Part shown: in pieces, positions 30,701-41,093 of the stretch
Layout of the letters: every line of letters starts with the position of its first letter
Numbering within the stretch: position 1 is the first letter of the stretch
Source: Sacculina carcini
Lineage: Eukaryota; Arthropoda; Thecostraca; Sacculinidae
DNA length: 64,000 nucleotides
Assembly: GCA_916048095.2 (NCBI GenBank)
Contig: OU696585.1
Span: forward strand, 5,739,460-5,803,459
Reading direction: 5' to 3'
Notes under the pieces: generated by a model
What the model was told of the DNA's origin: nothing
Databases searched by the model: none
Seen by the model: only the letters and a program-made list of their open reading frames with translations
Position numbers and translations under genes: made by a program

Positions 30701-33333
30701 CGAGCGATGGTCGTGCCGTCATCGGCCCCTTCTTTCTCCGTTGCGGGCGAAACGGGATGCCGCGAAAGCGCGTCAGCGGCAGTGTGCTGCTTCCCCGGGA
30801 CCCATCGAGCGGAGAATGGTCCAATCTCTTCCAGCTTAAACCGCAAACGCTGTAGTCGCGGATTAGCCAGGTCATCGAGCGATTTTGAGTTGAGGATTGG
30901 TACTAATGGCCGGTGATCTGTCAAAACCTCGAAGTGTTCAAGACCGGAAAGAAACGGGCGACATTTTTTGAATGCCCACACTATGGCCAGCAGCTCCAAT
31001 TCGATCGCGGCATAACGGCTTTCTGCGTCGTTCAGAAAGCGCGATCCACATTGCACGACGCCCATTTCGCCATTCGGCTGTTTTTGTTGAAGCATGAAAC
31101 CAAGCCCGTTCAGACGACTAGCATCTGTATGCAGGTATGTCGGAGCTTTAGCGTCGAAATATTTCAGCACATCTTGTGATGACAAAGCTTTTCGTGCTTC
31201 ATGAAATGCTGCAGTATGCCGGTCTTCCCGCAAAAACGTGTTTTTCGTGCTCAACAATCCACGAAGAGGAACCAACCATTTTGACAGATCCGGCAAAAAT
31301 GAACCGATTTGGTTGCACAGACCAAAGAATGAGCGCAGATTCGTCAAGTTTGTCGGAACCGGAAATTTCGAGATAGCCTCGTTCAGAGCAGTGTCGATAG
31401 AATACCCGCTTGCGCTGACTTCGAATCCTGCGAATTTACACCGTGGCAGCATATACTGAACTTTGTTGCGATTCAAAGTTATTTTCCGCTGACGGCATCT
31501 GACCAAGAAATTGGTGGCACGCTCTTGAAGCTCCTCTTTTGAGCTGCCATAAATGATGACGTCATCTACTAGTCTTTGGACTCCTGTCAGTCCCTCAAGA
31601 GCCTCGTTCATCCGACGATTGTAGTGGTCAGATATCGACGAGATGCCGTACGGCGCACGGCGGAACATGTATCGACCAAACGGAGTGATGAAGGTGGTCA
31701 ACGGTTGGCTTTCCTGACTGAGCGGACACTGATGATAGCCTTTAGCTGCGTCAAACACTGCAAAATATTTTGCTTCAGCCGTTACCATAGATGCTACACA
31801 CTCCGCTGGTGTGCTGGACTGAAACAATTCTCTCTGAATGCATCGGTTGAGTTTGGTGAGATCGACACACAGACGAATTTTCCCACCTTTCTTCGGCGTC
31901 ACCACGATCGGGGAACACCATTCCGTCGGTTCTGTTACACGTGTGATGATACCTTGTGACTCCAGTGAGTGCAGTTCCTCTTTCAAGGCATCACGTAGCG
32001 GGAGTGGCACCCGACGCGGCGCTGTGACGCTGTGAGGTCTGCTACCATCGGCGACTCTGATCTTGAACGATTCACCCGGCAAGCATTTAATCTCTTCACT
32101 GAAGACGTCGCGAAATTCGCTGATGACATCTTCAGCTGACGATATACGCTTTCGATCGTTGGCCTCTGCGACGATGTTCACCGCGGACGGGTTCAGTTGA
32201 TTCGGATAGTCCCTCGAAATGATGCCCAATTCTCGACACACGTTCCACGACAGAAGCATTCCGGATACTCCTTTGAGTACATGCACGTCCACTTCGACTG
32301 ACAACTCGCCGAGGGAAACGGTCGTTGGACATATACCGACTGGACACATTCTGGTGCCATCGGCTGAATACGGTCGATCCGTGCTGGGCAGCAGGTTGTT
32401 GATGTGCTCAAATTTTTCCAGCACATCCACCCCAGCCACTGTAATGTCGGCTCCTGTGTCCGGCAACGCAGACACCGTCACATTTCCATCGACGACAACA
32501 TCCACACGGGGAGCTCGGACTGACATGACGCTTGAAACAATCGCTGCTGACACATACCTGTTTTTCCACTGTTTGTTGGCAACGGTTATGTTCTCGGCGC
32601 GATCGCTGTCATCGAGGGATGTCTTGCATTTCGTGGCAAAATGACCTAATTTGCCGCATCTTCTGCACTTCTGGTCATGTGCTGCGCACTTGCCTTTGCG
32701 CGCGTGGTGTCTTCCGCACCGTGGACACTCTGGTTCAGAAATCGAAGGTGCTCGGCTGGCATGCTTACTGAAGCTACTGCGAACACCGTGCACTCTGCCG
32801 ACTCTATCGGTCTCTATTTTCTCCGTATCGCGACTGGCGGCTTCTTCTGCTCTACAAATATCGATAGCCGTCGGAAGGTCCAAGCTTTTCACGCTACACA
32901 GCTTCTTAATGGTGGCTGTGTCTCGCATGCCCACCACGATGCGATCGCGGACGAGACTATCTTGACATTTGTCACAAAAATTACACGACATGCCCAATTC
33001 GCGCAGGCTGATGAGAAAATCGTCAAAGCACTCGCCACTTCTTTGCACACGTGAGTTGAAGTTTTTGCGCTCGAACACCTCGTTTACTTGCCCTTTGGCA
33101 TAAACATCCAAGTGTCGCAAGATTACGTCCACATTGTTCTTGTCTGTTTCGGCGATATCGAGGCTTTTTACAATTCTCAGACTTTCGTCGCTGATGCACG
33201 ACCGAAATACTGCCATCTGAACTTCCCGACTCTGACTTTTCAGACCGGAAAGTAGCACGTAGTCGGTCCAGCGCTCTCGCCACAACGTGAACGCTTCGCT
33301 TCGGTCAATAGATAGATCCAGTTTTGCTGGCAC
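30652..33333 (-). CDS. Gypsy gag-protease-RT-RNase H polyprotein (893 codons)
   Basis: A single long ORF from MPAKLDLSIDRSEAF. Gag: capsid-like helices to about residue 190, then zinc knuckles CPRCGRHHARKGKC and CRRCGKLGHFATKC (about residues 205-240). Protease: ALPDTGADITVAG (about residue 290). RT: IRLCVDLTKLN, FAVFDAAKGYHQCPL (motif A), RAPYGISS, and RLVDDVIIYGSS (motif C). RNase H: YLHTDASRLNGLGFML, AIELELLAIVWAF, LTDHRPL, and HTAADALSRHP. It is intact over its length; gag and pol are fused without a frameshift. The neighbouring LTR supplies the promoter. Confidence 0.95.
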   Translation of the reverse strand: MPAKLDLSIDRSEAFTLWRERWTDYVLLSGLKSQSREVQMAVFRSCISDESLRIVKSLDIAETDKNNVDVILRHLDVYAKGQVNEVFERKNFNSRVQRSGECFDDFLISLRELGMSCNFCDKCQDSLVRDRIVVGMRDTATIKKLCSVKSLDLPTAIDICRAEEAASRDTEKIETDRVGRVHGVRSSFSKHASRAPSISEPECPRCGRHHARKGKCAAHDQKCRRCGKLGHFATKCKTSLDDSDRAENITVANKQWKNRYVSAAIVSSVMSVRAPRVDVVVDGNVTVSALPDTGADITVAGVDVLEKFEHINNLLPSTDRPYSADGTRMCPVGICPTTVSLGELSVEVDVHVLKGVSGMLLSWNVCRELGIISRDYPNQLNPSAVNIVAEANDRKRISSAEDVISEFRDVFSEEIKCLPGESFKIRVADGSRPHSVTAPRRVPLPLRDALKEELHSLESQGIITRVTEPTEWCSPIVVTPKKGGKIRLCVDLTKLNRCIQRELFQSSTPAECVASMVTAEAKYFAVFDAAKGYHQCPLSQESQPLTTFITPFGRYMFRRAPYGISSISDHYNRRMNEALEGLTGVQRLVDDVIIYGSSKEELQERATNFLVRCRQRKITLNRNKVQYMLPRCKFAGFEVSASGYSIDTALNEAISKFPVPTNLTNLRSFFGLCNQIGSFLPDLSKWLVPLRGLLSTKNTFLREDRHTAAFHEARKALSSQDVLKYFDAKAPTYLHTDASRLNGLGFMLQQKQPNGEMGVVQCGSRFLNDAESRYAAIELELLAIVWAFKKCRPFLSGLEHFEVLTDHRPLVPILNSKSLDDLANPRLQRLRFKLEEIGPFSARWVPGKQHTAADALSRHPVSPATEKEGADDGTTIARVSLRIQRSPTSIYSS

Positions 33334-33387
33334 AGAAATTTTCCCGCTTCATGAAAATGAAGAATCACTCATTGAATGAGTATCACT

Positions 33388-33407
33388 GGATCCTGTCGGC
33401 TGCGCCA
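33388..33407 (-). promoter_or_regulatory. Gypsy primer-binding site, tRNA-Ser type
   Basis: Directly after the 5' LTR the element strand reads TGGCGCAGCCGACAGGATCC. This is complementary to a CCA-ending tRNA 3' end of the tRNA-Ser kind (…GGCTGCGCCA), as used by Drosophila 17.6/297-type elements. Confidence 0.7.
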
Positions 33408-33675
33408 TGTTCAAGTCTGAGACTGTATTAACAAGATAACCATAACACACAAACAACACTGTAACACAAATGAAAGTAGCGACTCGCAAGAGCAACACAC
33501 ACGAAACACGCGGGCTTCAAAACTTCACTGCCGTTCACTTAAACGGCTCAGTAGGATCAGCCGACGACCCACTCTCGATGTCCAACTGCTAGCGCTAAGC
33601 AGACGACCCACTCTCGATGCCCGACTGCTAGCGACATCTGTTGAGGTAATTTTCTTCACGCTGCGCACTCCCACA
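33408..33675 (-). repeat. 5' LTR of the Gypsy element
   Basis: 268 bp. Two differences from the 3' LTR were noticed, both near 33576-33580 (GATGTCCAACTG against GATGCCCGACTG). The LTR pair suggests a recent insertion. Confidence 0.96.
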
Positions 33676-33680
33676 ATACC

Positions 33681-34228
33681 ATTCAGGTTGCTCATACGCC
33701 TCTAATGATGACACCACAGAGGCATAATTATTTTTAACCATATCTTCCATGAATGAGATGTATTGTGCCGGGAAAGCACCAGAGCTTGACCCATCAATGT
33801 CGTGATGCGCACATATTCGTTCACGCTAGGAGCATTCAAGTTGTCAAGTCAAGTTTCGGTAATAAAAGACGCGTCCGACTGCTCGTGGAGCACAGCGTAG
33901 GTCAAAACTCGCCTTTCTGGACGGTCGTGGTGATACAACCACACGGGAACAATGAGATAATGTATGGCGCTGGTCACCCCGTAGCCAACCACTGCCGCAT
34001 TGGAAACCACTGGCATCACCGGATTCTGGCCACTATGTAATAGAGTGGCATGTGGACCCCATAAGACGCACACTTCGTCCTGGAACGGCGCTCTCTACTT
34101 CGGTGTCCTCGGTGTAAGCAGCTGAAACAAAGAGCTTTCCTTCTGAGAACAATTTGTCTTTCTTCTATCGTCGCCTTCTGTAGTTCAGGACATTCAGCAG
34201 CGGCGTGGGAGCCATCACAGACACCACA
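33681..34228 (-). pseudogene. BEL/Pao zinc-knuckle region and A17-type protease
   Basis: The minus strand from 34217 reads CDGSHAAAECPE, then LCFSCLHRGHRS, the zinc-binding spacing of BEL gag C-termini. The protease segment IVPVWLYHHDRPERRVLTYA is followed by VLHEQSDASFITET. The active-site block is normally L-D-x-Q-S-D in this family, so the catalytic Asp appears replaced by His. Only about 55 codons separate this from the Trp-Tyr at 33681, so the linker to the RT is largely deleted. Confidence 0.82.
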
Positions 34229-35327
34229 TCAGTGACTCACTTGACTCATTGTCATTGGCCGCCTATCCCGGTGTCCAACAGTCGGCTGGTTGCTGACAGG
34301 CACCTCAGAGTTCGTCAGGAACCTAGTCCAATTGACCGGTCGTGCCGTTTGTGCTATTGTGTTGTCCAATGCTCTCAGTGCGTTGGAAGACGTTATGGGT
34401 TCACATGCTATCCTTGCATGTTTCTTCACAAATTCGGCAAAATCAGAGAAACAGGGATAGTTGTAACCGGCATCCTCTCCCGCTGTCAAGCGACTTGTCC
34501 TCAAATCGTCTACCCAAGAAGCCCAACGAGACGCTAGGTGTGGTGGTAGCTTTTTTTGGAGCCTTTGATTCTCACGAGGGTCATCCAACGCGCGCAGAGC
34601 TCGTAACGATCTCCATGCTTCTGAACAGTGTTCTAGAAAATACGCCAATTTGCGCAATCCAAAACCGTCTTGTGCGGATATCTTTGGCCAATTGGATAGA
34701 CAATGGCTATAGGAATCGATTGTAACAAACGGGTCACCATAGCGCTCCTTCAACATGCGCTTGGCCTTCACGGAGGCATCAGCGCGTCGGAGGGGAATGA
34801 GCCCTTTTATCATCTACTTAGGTTCGTCATCCGTATACTTGTTCAGGTAGAACAAACAATCACACTTGTCTTGCACGCGATTTTCGACTATCTCTTCAAA
34901 CGACTGTAACCATAAAAGGAACGAAAATCTATCACATCGAAATACATCCAAAATAATCGGCATCCGAAATAATCGGCACCAGTGTTGGAAAGGAACCATT
35001 CGAAAGTCTACTCACCAAAACTTCAACAAGTCGATTTATCGCTCACTGTCCGCTGTATCGCTGTATCGCGGCACCCACTGTCTCCATATTCGCGGCCATC
35101 GTAACTCGTAATTTCTTCAGTGTGTCCACGAGTTCTCCACCAGCCAGCGAAGTGTCGGCCTTATCGAGGGACCGTGTGAGAATCGACACCTTCAACCGCA
35201 TTTCCTTACTAAACATAGAAGTGTGATAGGCCATCCCCTTCTCAGTCAGTTGACGGAAGCGGGTCCTCTTGGTACGCTCTAACGGCTCAGATACCTCAAT
35301 AGGATTCTCTCTTTCGCTGTCTGACAT
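34229..35327 (-). pseudogene. BEL/Pao gag
   Basis: It starts MSDSERENPIEVSEPLERTK at 35327, then a helical region (EKGMAYHTSMFSKEMRLKV). After a frameshift near 35020 comes the DUF1759-like core RFSFLLWLQSFEEIVENRV, then GLIPLRRADASVKAKRMLKE after an in-frame stop at 34814-34816, then LSNWPKISAQDGFGLRKL. This is the usual BEL gag order. One frameshift and one stop. Confidence 0.85.
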
Positions 35328-35334
35328 ATTTGAG

Positions 35335-35732
35335 TCAAAGCGCTACTTATACAACAACACCTCGCCTACACACAACACTGAATACAATAAAAACCACAAC
35401 CATAAGGTGTAACACAGTATTGCACTTATTTCTGAGCAAACTCGTGTTACACCTTGCAAGCAACACCAGACATGCAAAATACAGCACAAGCTGTTCTAAG
35501 AAAACATCAAACAATATAGTACACACTGTTGCAACAAACCTCATGAAATACAGCACATGCTGTTCCAATAATTATTGGTTGTGCAGTGGTCGATTATAAT
35601 CGACCACTGCACACACCAAACAGCTCCATCTGAATGCGACGCCGTTCCAAATCTCGCCCTGATTCATGGCAATCACCCGTTTCGGCGATCACTTACAATG
35701 AAATACCATAATTTACTGCCCTCGCAGTAACA
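35335..35732 (-). repeat. Probable 5' LTR of the BEL element
   Basis: On the minus strand the stretch begins TGTTACTGCGAGGGCAG next to the broken endonuclease fragment (35757-36090) and leads to the gag start at 35327. No second LTR copy is present to define its edges. It contains a perfect 32-bp palindrome (35581-35612) and a 14-bp one (35565-35578). Confidence 0.5.
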
Positions 35733-35756
35733 AACGTAGCAGTTGCTTCTGTTATT

Positions 35757-36090
35757 CTTGCAGGTTTCTTATAAGCGAAAACATAAAGAATGAGTGCATA
35801 AGATTTGTCAAATTCTTGAAATTTTCATTGCGTTTCAATGAATATATGTTTAAATCTCCCATAATGTGAATCTTGGTGAATTTCCGTGCATGTATTAGGT
35901 GAACGATTTCAGATAATCTATAAAGAAAACTATTGAAATTACCACTAGGGGGTTTGTAGATCGCCAAAAATAAATGTTTTTGGTTGTTTATAACTTTTTC
36001 AGTGCCAACACACTCCATAGAGTTTTCAGCTACTTTGAGTTCATCAATCGTACTTGAGGCATATCTGCCAGATACATAGAGAATAAAACC
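35757..36090 (-). pseudogene. Non-LTR APE endonuclease fragment
   Basis: The minus strand reads GGGFILYVSGRYAS, LFLAIYKPPSGNFNSFL and IHIMGDLNIYSLK: the GG(V), Y-x-P-P and G-D-(L/F)-N blocks of an apurinic-type endonuclease of non-LTR elements. It is cut on the right by the I-type element starting at about 36090 and on the left by the BEL LTR at about 35735-35757. The style of the sequence resembles the RT fragment at 27985-28600; they may be one element split by the BEL insertion. Confidence 0.8.
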
Positions 36091-36099
36091 GCCTCCTAA

Positions 36100-37665
36100 A
36101 TCTCCCACCAACCCACCTGGTGTTCGTCCATCGGGCGATGGGCCACGGCCACCGAAAGGATGCCGCACTCTGAACCAATTGCACGATGAGAGTCATGTTG
36201 CACCTATGCCGACGGTGCTGGTTATTACCGGCAAAAATGAAGATTTGATTTTGTCCTCGCTGAACCCATTCCGTCGTCTGGATGGATTCAAAAGTATTGG
36301 AAAGGCGACTGTCGAAGCCAGCCGACAGAGAGACGGTTCTTTGTTGGTCAATTACGGATCTGAGACGGCAACAGCCCGCGAAATGAAGGCCGACACATTT
36401 CGGTATCACGTGGGCTCGGGCAATGAAAAGCTTTGGGTGAGCACCACCATCTCGGTGTGTGCGCATCCGACACTTAACCATGCCATAGCCGTTATGTTTT
36501 GTCGTGCACTTGAGGGCGTTGAGAACGAGGAAATATGTTTCGGCTTGGCATCTCAAGGTTTCATCCGAGTTTAGCGCATCGTCCGACGGCGTGAGGATAG
36601 CGAAGTGCCAAGACACTTGTTTTTCTTCACGTTCGACGGTATTGATCTTCTGGGTTGTATCATGTTCGGTGGCATCCGACAGCGTATCCGAATCTGACCC
36701 TACGTGCTCAACCCGATGCGGTGCTACATGTGCCAACGTTTCGGACATATGAGCTCTGCTGGATCCGTGCAGATATCTATGGACATTGATCATCCTAACG
36801 GCGTACCGCTGCTGAGTATGACAGCGACACATAAATGTGCGTCAATTGCAGGAGCAGCTGTCATGCGTACTCGTCACGTGACTGCACAGAATGATCGAAG
36901 AGAAAAAGATCCTGGCTATTCGCGCTGCCCAGTGCTACAGTTTCGGCGAGGCGCGTGCGATGCATCGCAGCTTGCATCCGTCGGGCCCATCTTTTGCCGG
37001 CAGGGTCAGACAGCTCAACTTCCGCAGTCCGTTGACTCGTTTCTGAAGAAGCTGACTGTTGACGACTTTCTGAAGCTGGCTGGAGGAATTGGTCTCAAGC
37101 TGATCGTACCTGAGGCTGACGAACGTCAAAAATAATCACCACTGGTTGGTCGGGGGCTTGAGGAGGCTGCCGTGCCGCGGTCGCCAACGGCCGCACCCCT
37201 GCTGTCCCAGGCGTCCGCGATCCAGCAGCCTTATCAGGCTGCCTAACGGTGTCCTCAGATGAGTGCCGATTGGCTGGTCAACCGTCCGACGGTCCGTGCT
37301 GGCAAATCGCGGCGATGCCGGTTAGCCAGGTCAGCGAAAAACCGGCCGCTCAGCAGGTTTCCAATTCGGCAGAGTGGTCATCTCTGAGCCGGAGAAAATC
37401 CGGAGACTGGAGGGTGGTTTAACACAAGAACCGCCGTTCAGTCAAGTCATCATCTGAGCCGGCGATCATCTTCCTTTCACAAAGCGAGCACGGGACTTGC
37501 TTTTCCGTGCTCGGTGGCTGCTAGTGCGCCGCCTTCCGCCCACAACGGAGCTACTCCCACCACTGCCATGGAGTTGGAGAGGTCCTCTAAGCAGAAGCGC
37601 TCCGCCTCTCCATGTGGGTCCCCACCTGAAACGGAGAGAGGAAGATCAGCCAAGCGATGCGAGTA
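36100..37665 (+). pseudogene. ORF1 (gag-like RNA-binding protein) of the second I-type element
   Basis: One frame holds LVITGKNEDLILSSLNPF, DGFKSIGKATVEASRQRDG, ISVCAHPTLNHAIAVMFCRA and, across a TAG (36572-36574) and a TGA (36698-36700), FFFTFDGIDLLG and PMRCYMCQRFGHMSSA (zinc knuckle). After a shift a second knuckle reads MCVNCRSSCHAYSSRDC, and then IEEKKILAIRAAQCYSFGEA. The C-terminal tail (KQKRSASPCGSPPETERGR) ends at 37661-37663. The organisation is that of ORF1 proteins of I/Jockey-type elements, which bind element RNA. At least two stops and two frameshifts. Confidence 0.85.
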
Positions 37666-37744
37666 GGTACCTGTGCTACCTGTTTTTTAATATTTATGTG
37701 CCTTTTTGACGGGAATACTTACTTGTATTTTATTGTGTTATATT

Positions 37745-38265
37745 TTTAATGTCCATTTTGCAATGCAATATTATAGGTATTAGGTCGAATTTTAATTATT
37801 TAATGCATGTTTTACACTCCCGACAACCATCAAGTTTAGCAATACATGAGACTAAGCTGATAACTTCCTTGTATTTCAGTATTCACGATATATAGTTTTA
37901 AGATATGATAATCCCAGCCCGACTACAGCCCATGGCGGGGTCATGTTGGCTGCTCGAACTAGTGTACCTCTTCGCCGCCTGCATATTCAGTCAGATTTGC
38001 AGTTATTCGCGGTTCGGTTCTGGCTGGGTAGTAGTGGAGTGAGTGTGTGCATATTGTACCTGGCGCCTGACGGCCCGTTCCCAAGGACTGATGTCGATTT
38101 TTCAATTAGTAGGTATTTAAGCACAGGCACATATAAGTATTGCATCATGTCATCGGGAAGCATGTCCTCCATGTAGCTAAGCCTGTGCGGTCCCAGTATG
38201 CAGCCATCCACGACCTGGACCGTTGAGAACAGTCTGTATGGGAGTAACCACTTCCCTATATAGAT
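37745..38265 (+). pseudogene. ORF2 APE endonuclease of the second I-type element
   Basis: It opens with ILQCNIIGIRSNFNYLMHVL and LAIHETKL, the N-terminal endonuclease blocks. After a stop and gap comes GVMLAARTSVPLRR and VSVCILYLAPDGPFPRTD. The end reads TWTVENSLYGSNHFPI, where the family has S-D-H: the catalytic Asp is Asn here. A middle part containing G-D-F-N is deleted. It would nick target DNA. Confidence 0.8.
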
Positions 38266-38795
38266 ATGTCTCAATGAGGTAGCTAGGCTGGGAACCCGAC
38301 AACCGAGATGTAATTTCAAACGAGCTGATTGGGTCCGCTATGATTGCTTGACACTGGAAGCTATGGGCAACCCACACTTGACCCTAACTTCAAATATTTT
38401 GCTGAGACCATTGTCAGCTGTGCCAAACAGAGCATTCCGCGTTCGGCATCGCGTCCCCGGCGGTGTCCTGTTCATTGATGAACAGACGCGTGTTCTGCGG
38501 CGTTGCGAGAGCGACGTCGCTGCTGGGGTCGCTTCCGGCGCAACAGCACAGTGGGAACATGATTTGCTCCCATCAAGTTTGTATATAAAGCTCCATGAAC
38601 CATTTTTGAGAAGAAGTGTAACCTCGTGGGTGTCCTCTATGTCTAGGATTAATCGGCATTGTCCTATATCCACAAAATGCGCAATATCTGGGAAGTCGCG
38701 TCCCAACCCACTGCCTTCTCTGAAGATCAGTGGCGTGGACGTGATAGATCCCGGACATGTTGCCAAAATAATTAGCGGAGCGCTGTCGCGCAAAC

Positions 38796-39641
38796 GTGGA
38801 AGACCCTGTTTTTACAGCGATCAAACAACACTACAAGGGATCACCCGTTGATCTCTCCACTGACTGTCAGCTGCCAATCATCAACGATTTCTCTGTATTT
38901 GAGCTGAGAACAGCCTTGCGATTGCTTTGCCATGTAGTTCAATGCCGTGATGAGGTTCACAACCTCATGCTAAAACGTCTGTCGCCGCAGTGCTGTCCAC
39001 CCTGCTGCATGTCTTCACTAATCTGTGGAATGGTGTGCAGAATCAAGCCTCCTGGCGACGGGCAATCGTAATACGCATCACAAAACGAGTTTAATCGTCT
39101 GATCACCTGTCAGACTATCGCCCGATATCGCTGACCGGCTTCATCAGTAGGGAAAGCGCGAATTATTGTGCTGTATTCCGGCCCATGCTGGTATTGTAGA
39201 CAATGAAAGGGCCGACAATGCGCAAAGCGAGCTGCCGCCCGCACGTTTTACTCACATGATTTAAATTTTCTTGATACGTTTTCGGACATGAATCAAATCA
39301 TTCATCAATTTATTCGATTACGGTGGCAGGGTGTTTGGGATGGAAGTGATCCTCAAAAGCTAAAAACAGTAAAACCTGAGAAAGTACATTGGACGTGCAG
39401 TTATCGCCGGAAGAGATTTGAGGATGTGGCTTCGTGCCGACTTCGCCTCGGTCATACATACATCACCCATCACCTCCTACTGCTTGGACAACCGCAGCCT
39501 GTGTGCAGTGTATGTAACGCACCTCTCTCCATGCGACACCTCTTAGTGAAATGTCCTAATCACGAATTAAGCCGTCGTCGATTGTTTGGTAGAAAATATG
39601 CTATGGACGAGATTATTGGACAGAGCGCCGCTGTTTTTTGA
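38796..39641 (+). pseudogene. ORF2 RT and RNase H remnants of the second I-type element
   Basis: FSVFELRTALRLL and DEVHNLMLKRLSP lead, after a shift, into LLHVFTNLWNGVQNQASWRR and LSDYRPISLTGFIS, the beginning of RT. The sequence then jumps to IPAHAGIVDNERAD (RNase H end, 39172-39213), so the palm with motifs A-C is lost. From 39288 an open frame has CRLRLGHTYITHHLLLLG and CSVCNAPLSMRHLLVKC, the C-terminal zinc motif. Confidence 0.85.
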
Positions 39642-39753
39642 TGATCAGCTGTTTGCTCTCATTGAATGATAGCCGTTTGGCATTATTTTTACACCAAATC
39701 AATCATGCCCTAGAAATCGATTTTTACGATCAATGTCAATATATTTATTTACC

Positions 39754-40198
39754 ACTAGCATTAAAACCCGCCCGTTGTGCGGAACCATTCATAAAAATAT
39801 TGCAAATTAAAAATAAATAAGGTAAACTCATAAAAACCTTAATCAATTGAAAAGTCTAAATTTCATTCTTTTTTATTTTATTTTGAAAAAATATTTTCCC
39901 TCAGCCCGCCTCATATTTAAGCCCGCCCGACGTGCGGAATAATTCAGAACTCGAACACGATCCGTTCTGGATCTTGATGTCAAATCCATTAGTTTTGTAT
40001 ATGAATTCATTCTATACGGTGAAATTTAACGTTTTATTGTCAATAGTTGCTGCCCGCGGGACATTTTTATTTAATAAAAATATGCCATCGCTTCATTTGC
40101 GTTTGAAGCCCTTGATCTCTACCATTGAACCCGCGCAATTATGTCACCTCATATTCAAGCATACATACACAGACAGACAGATAATTTCTTTTATATAT
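39754..40198 (+). repeat. R1 unit interrupted by LTR C
   Basis: A full R1 unit from CTAGCATTAAAACCCGCCCG to the CAGACAGACAGATAATTTC tail. The LTR C sequence begins at 40199 within its TATATAT end. The same junction is present at 45308/45309. Confidence 0.9.
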
Positions 40199-40425
40199 TG
40201 TAATATTTGAAAAAAATGTATGTACAAATATACGAACGCAAACAGCCACGCAACACTATCACACACACCACGATCACTCTATCACACACCACAATCACAA
40301 TCACACCACACGATCACTATCTCACACAGCTACCACGCAACACTCTTACGCACAGCTCACACACAACAACCGACCTCTACGCATATCAAATTCACTCCCC
40401 TACACACACACACACACACACACAC

Positions 40426-41093
40426 ATTACATTACATTAAGATATTTATATAGCGCCCTACACCTAGAGGGTCTCTAAGGCGCTGCACACACACACACAC
40501 ACACACACTCAAGCAAAGTACATACACATTCTCAATAACACACACCAACACAGACACATACACACAGACAGAAAGAAAAAAAAAGAAAAAAAATTAAAAT
40601 AAAAACTCAAATCACAAAACACAAAACAATACACAGACAGGACATAGAATGGGACAACAAACATACACAAGAACAGGAAACACATACGCGCGCACAAAGA
40701 GAAAAAAGAGAGAGGGGGGACAAGGACACTCACACACACGCACATAAACACAATAGATAAGTACATAAACGCACAAAATAAACAATACATTCACGTTTAC
40801 AGATAGCATATTAAAACTACACAGAATATAACACATTTAGACAACACATCAGTCATACAAGGACATAAGCTCAGATTGACAACACACAAAGCAATAGACA
40901 TATTAATGCAAACAAAACTGAACGCAACACACACATAGACAGAAAGGGACACACAAACACAGATAGCGGAACTCACAGAACAATACACAGACATAACATA
41001 CAATGGGAAGACATACATAAAAAAGATAGAGAGACACATAGATGCACACACAAACAATTTATATTAGACCTAGTAGACAAGAAGAGGAAACTA
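40426..41093 (-). other. 3' UTR and tail of the CR1/L2-type element
   Basis: CA-rich on the plus strand and without coding motifs. The stem-like block TAGCGCCCTACACCTAGAGG … CTAAGGCGCTG (40453-40487) can pair its GCGCC and GGCGC ends, as in 3' ends recognised by the RT of such elements. Cys/Val-rich ORFs across 40509-41057 are shadows of the TG-rich sequence. Confidence 0.6.

Larger units (their letters stand above)
29110..33675 (-). mobile_element. Young Gypsy LTR retrotransposon (4566 bp)
   Basis: Identical-length LTRs of 268 bp (29110-29377, 33408-33675) begin and end TG...CA and differ at only two positions by eye. The element is flanked by the 5-bp duplication ATACC (29105-29109, 33676-33680). 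On the minus strand it encodes gag-protease-RT-RNase H (30652-33333) and integrase (29330 to about 30700). A tRNA-Ser-type primer site and a polypurine tract are in place. The insertion lies inside the BEL element and so is younger than it. Confidence 0.97.
28597..35732 (-). mobile_element. BEL/Pao LTR retrotransposon, split by a Gypsy insertion and 3'-truncated
   Basis: Reading from the right on the minus strand: a probable 5' LTR, gag, zinc-knuckle region, A17-type protease, then RT. The Gypsy element 29110-33675 with its ATACC target duplication sits between the protease and the RT. RNase H and integrase are missing, because the RT is joined at about 28597 to a non-LTR fragment. A large part of the normal protease-to-RT linker is also missing. 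Confidence 0.88.
36090..39730 (+). mobile_element. Second I-type non-LTR element, decayed, with ORF1 and ORF2
   Basis: In order on the plus strand: ORF1 (36100-37665), endonuclease (37745-38265), RT remnants (38796-39150), RNase H end (39160-39230) and the C-terminal zinc motif (39288-39641). Large internal deletions remove most of the RT palm and the start of RNase H. It interrupts the endonuclease fragment 35757-36090. Confidence 0.85.

Noticed and set aside
36044..36832. 262-codon minus-strand ORF opposite ORF1
   Set aside because: It is the antisense of a clear ORF1 pseudogene with zinc knuckles on the plus strand.
40509..41057. Cys/Val-rich minus-strand ORFs resembling membrane proteins
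   Set aside because: They lie in the TG-rich 3' UTR of the CR1/L2-type element; composition alone makes them look hydrophobic.
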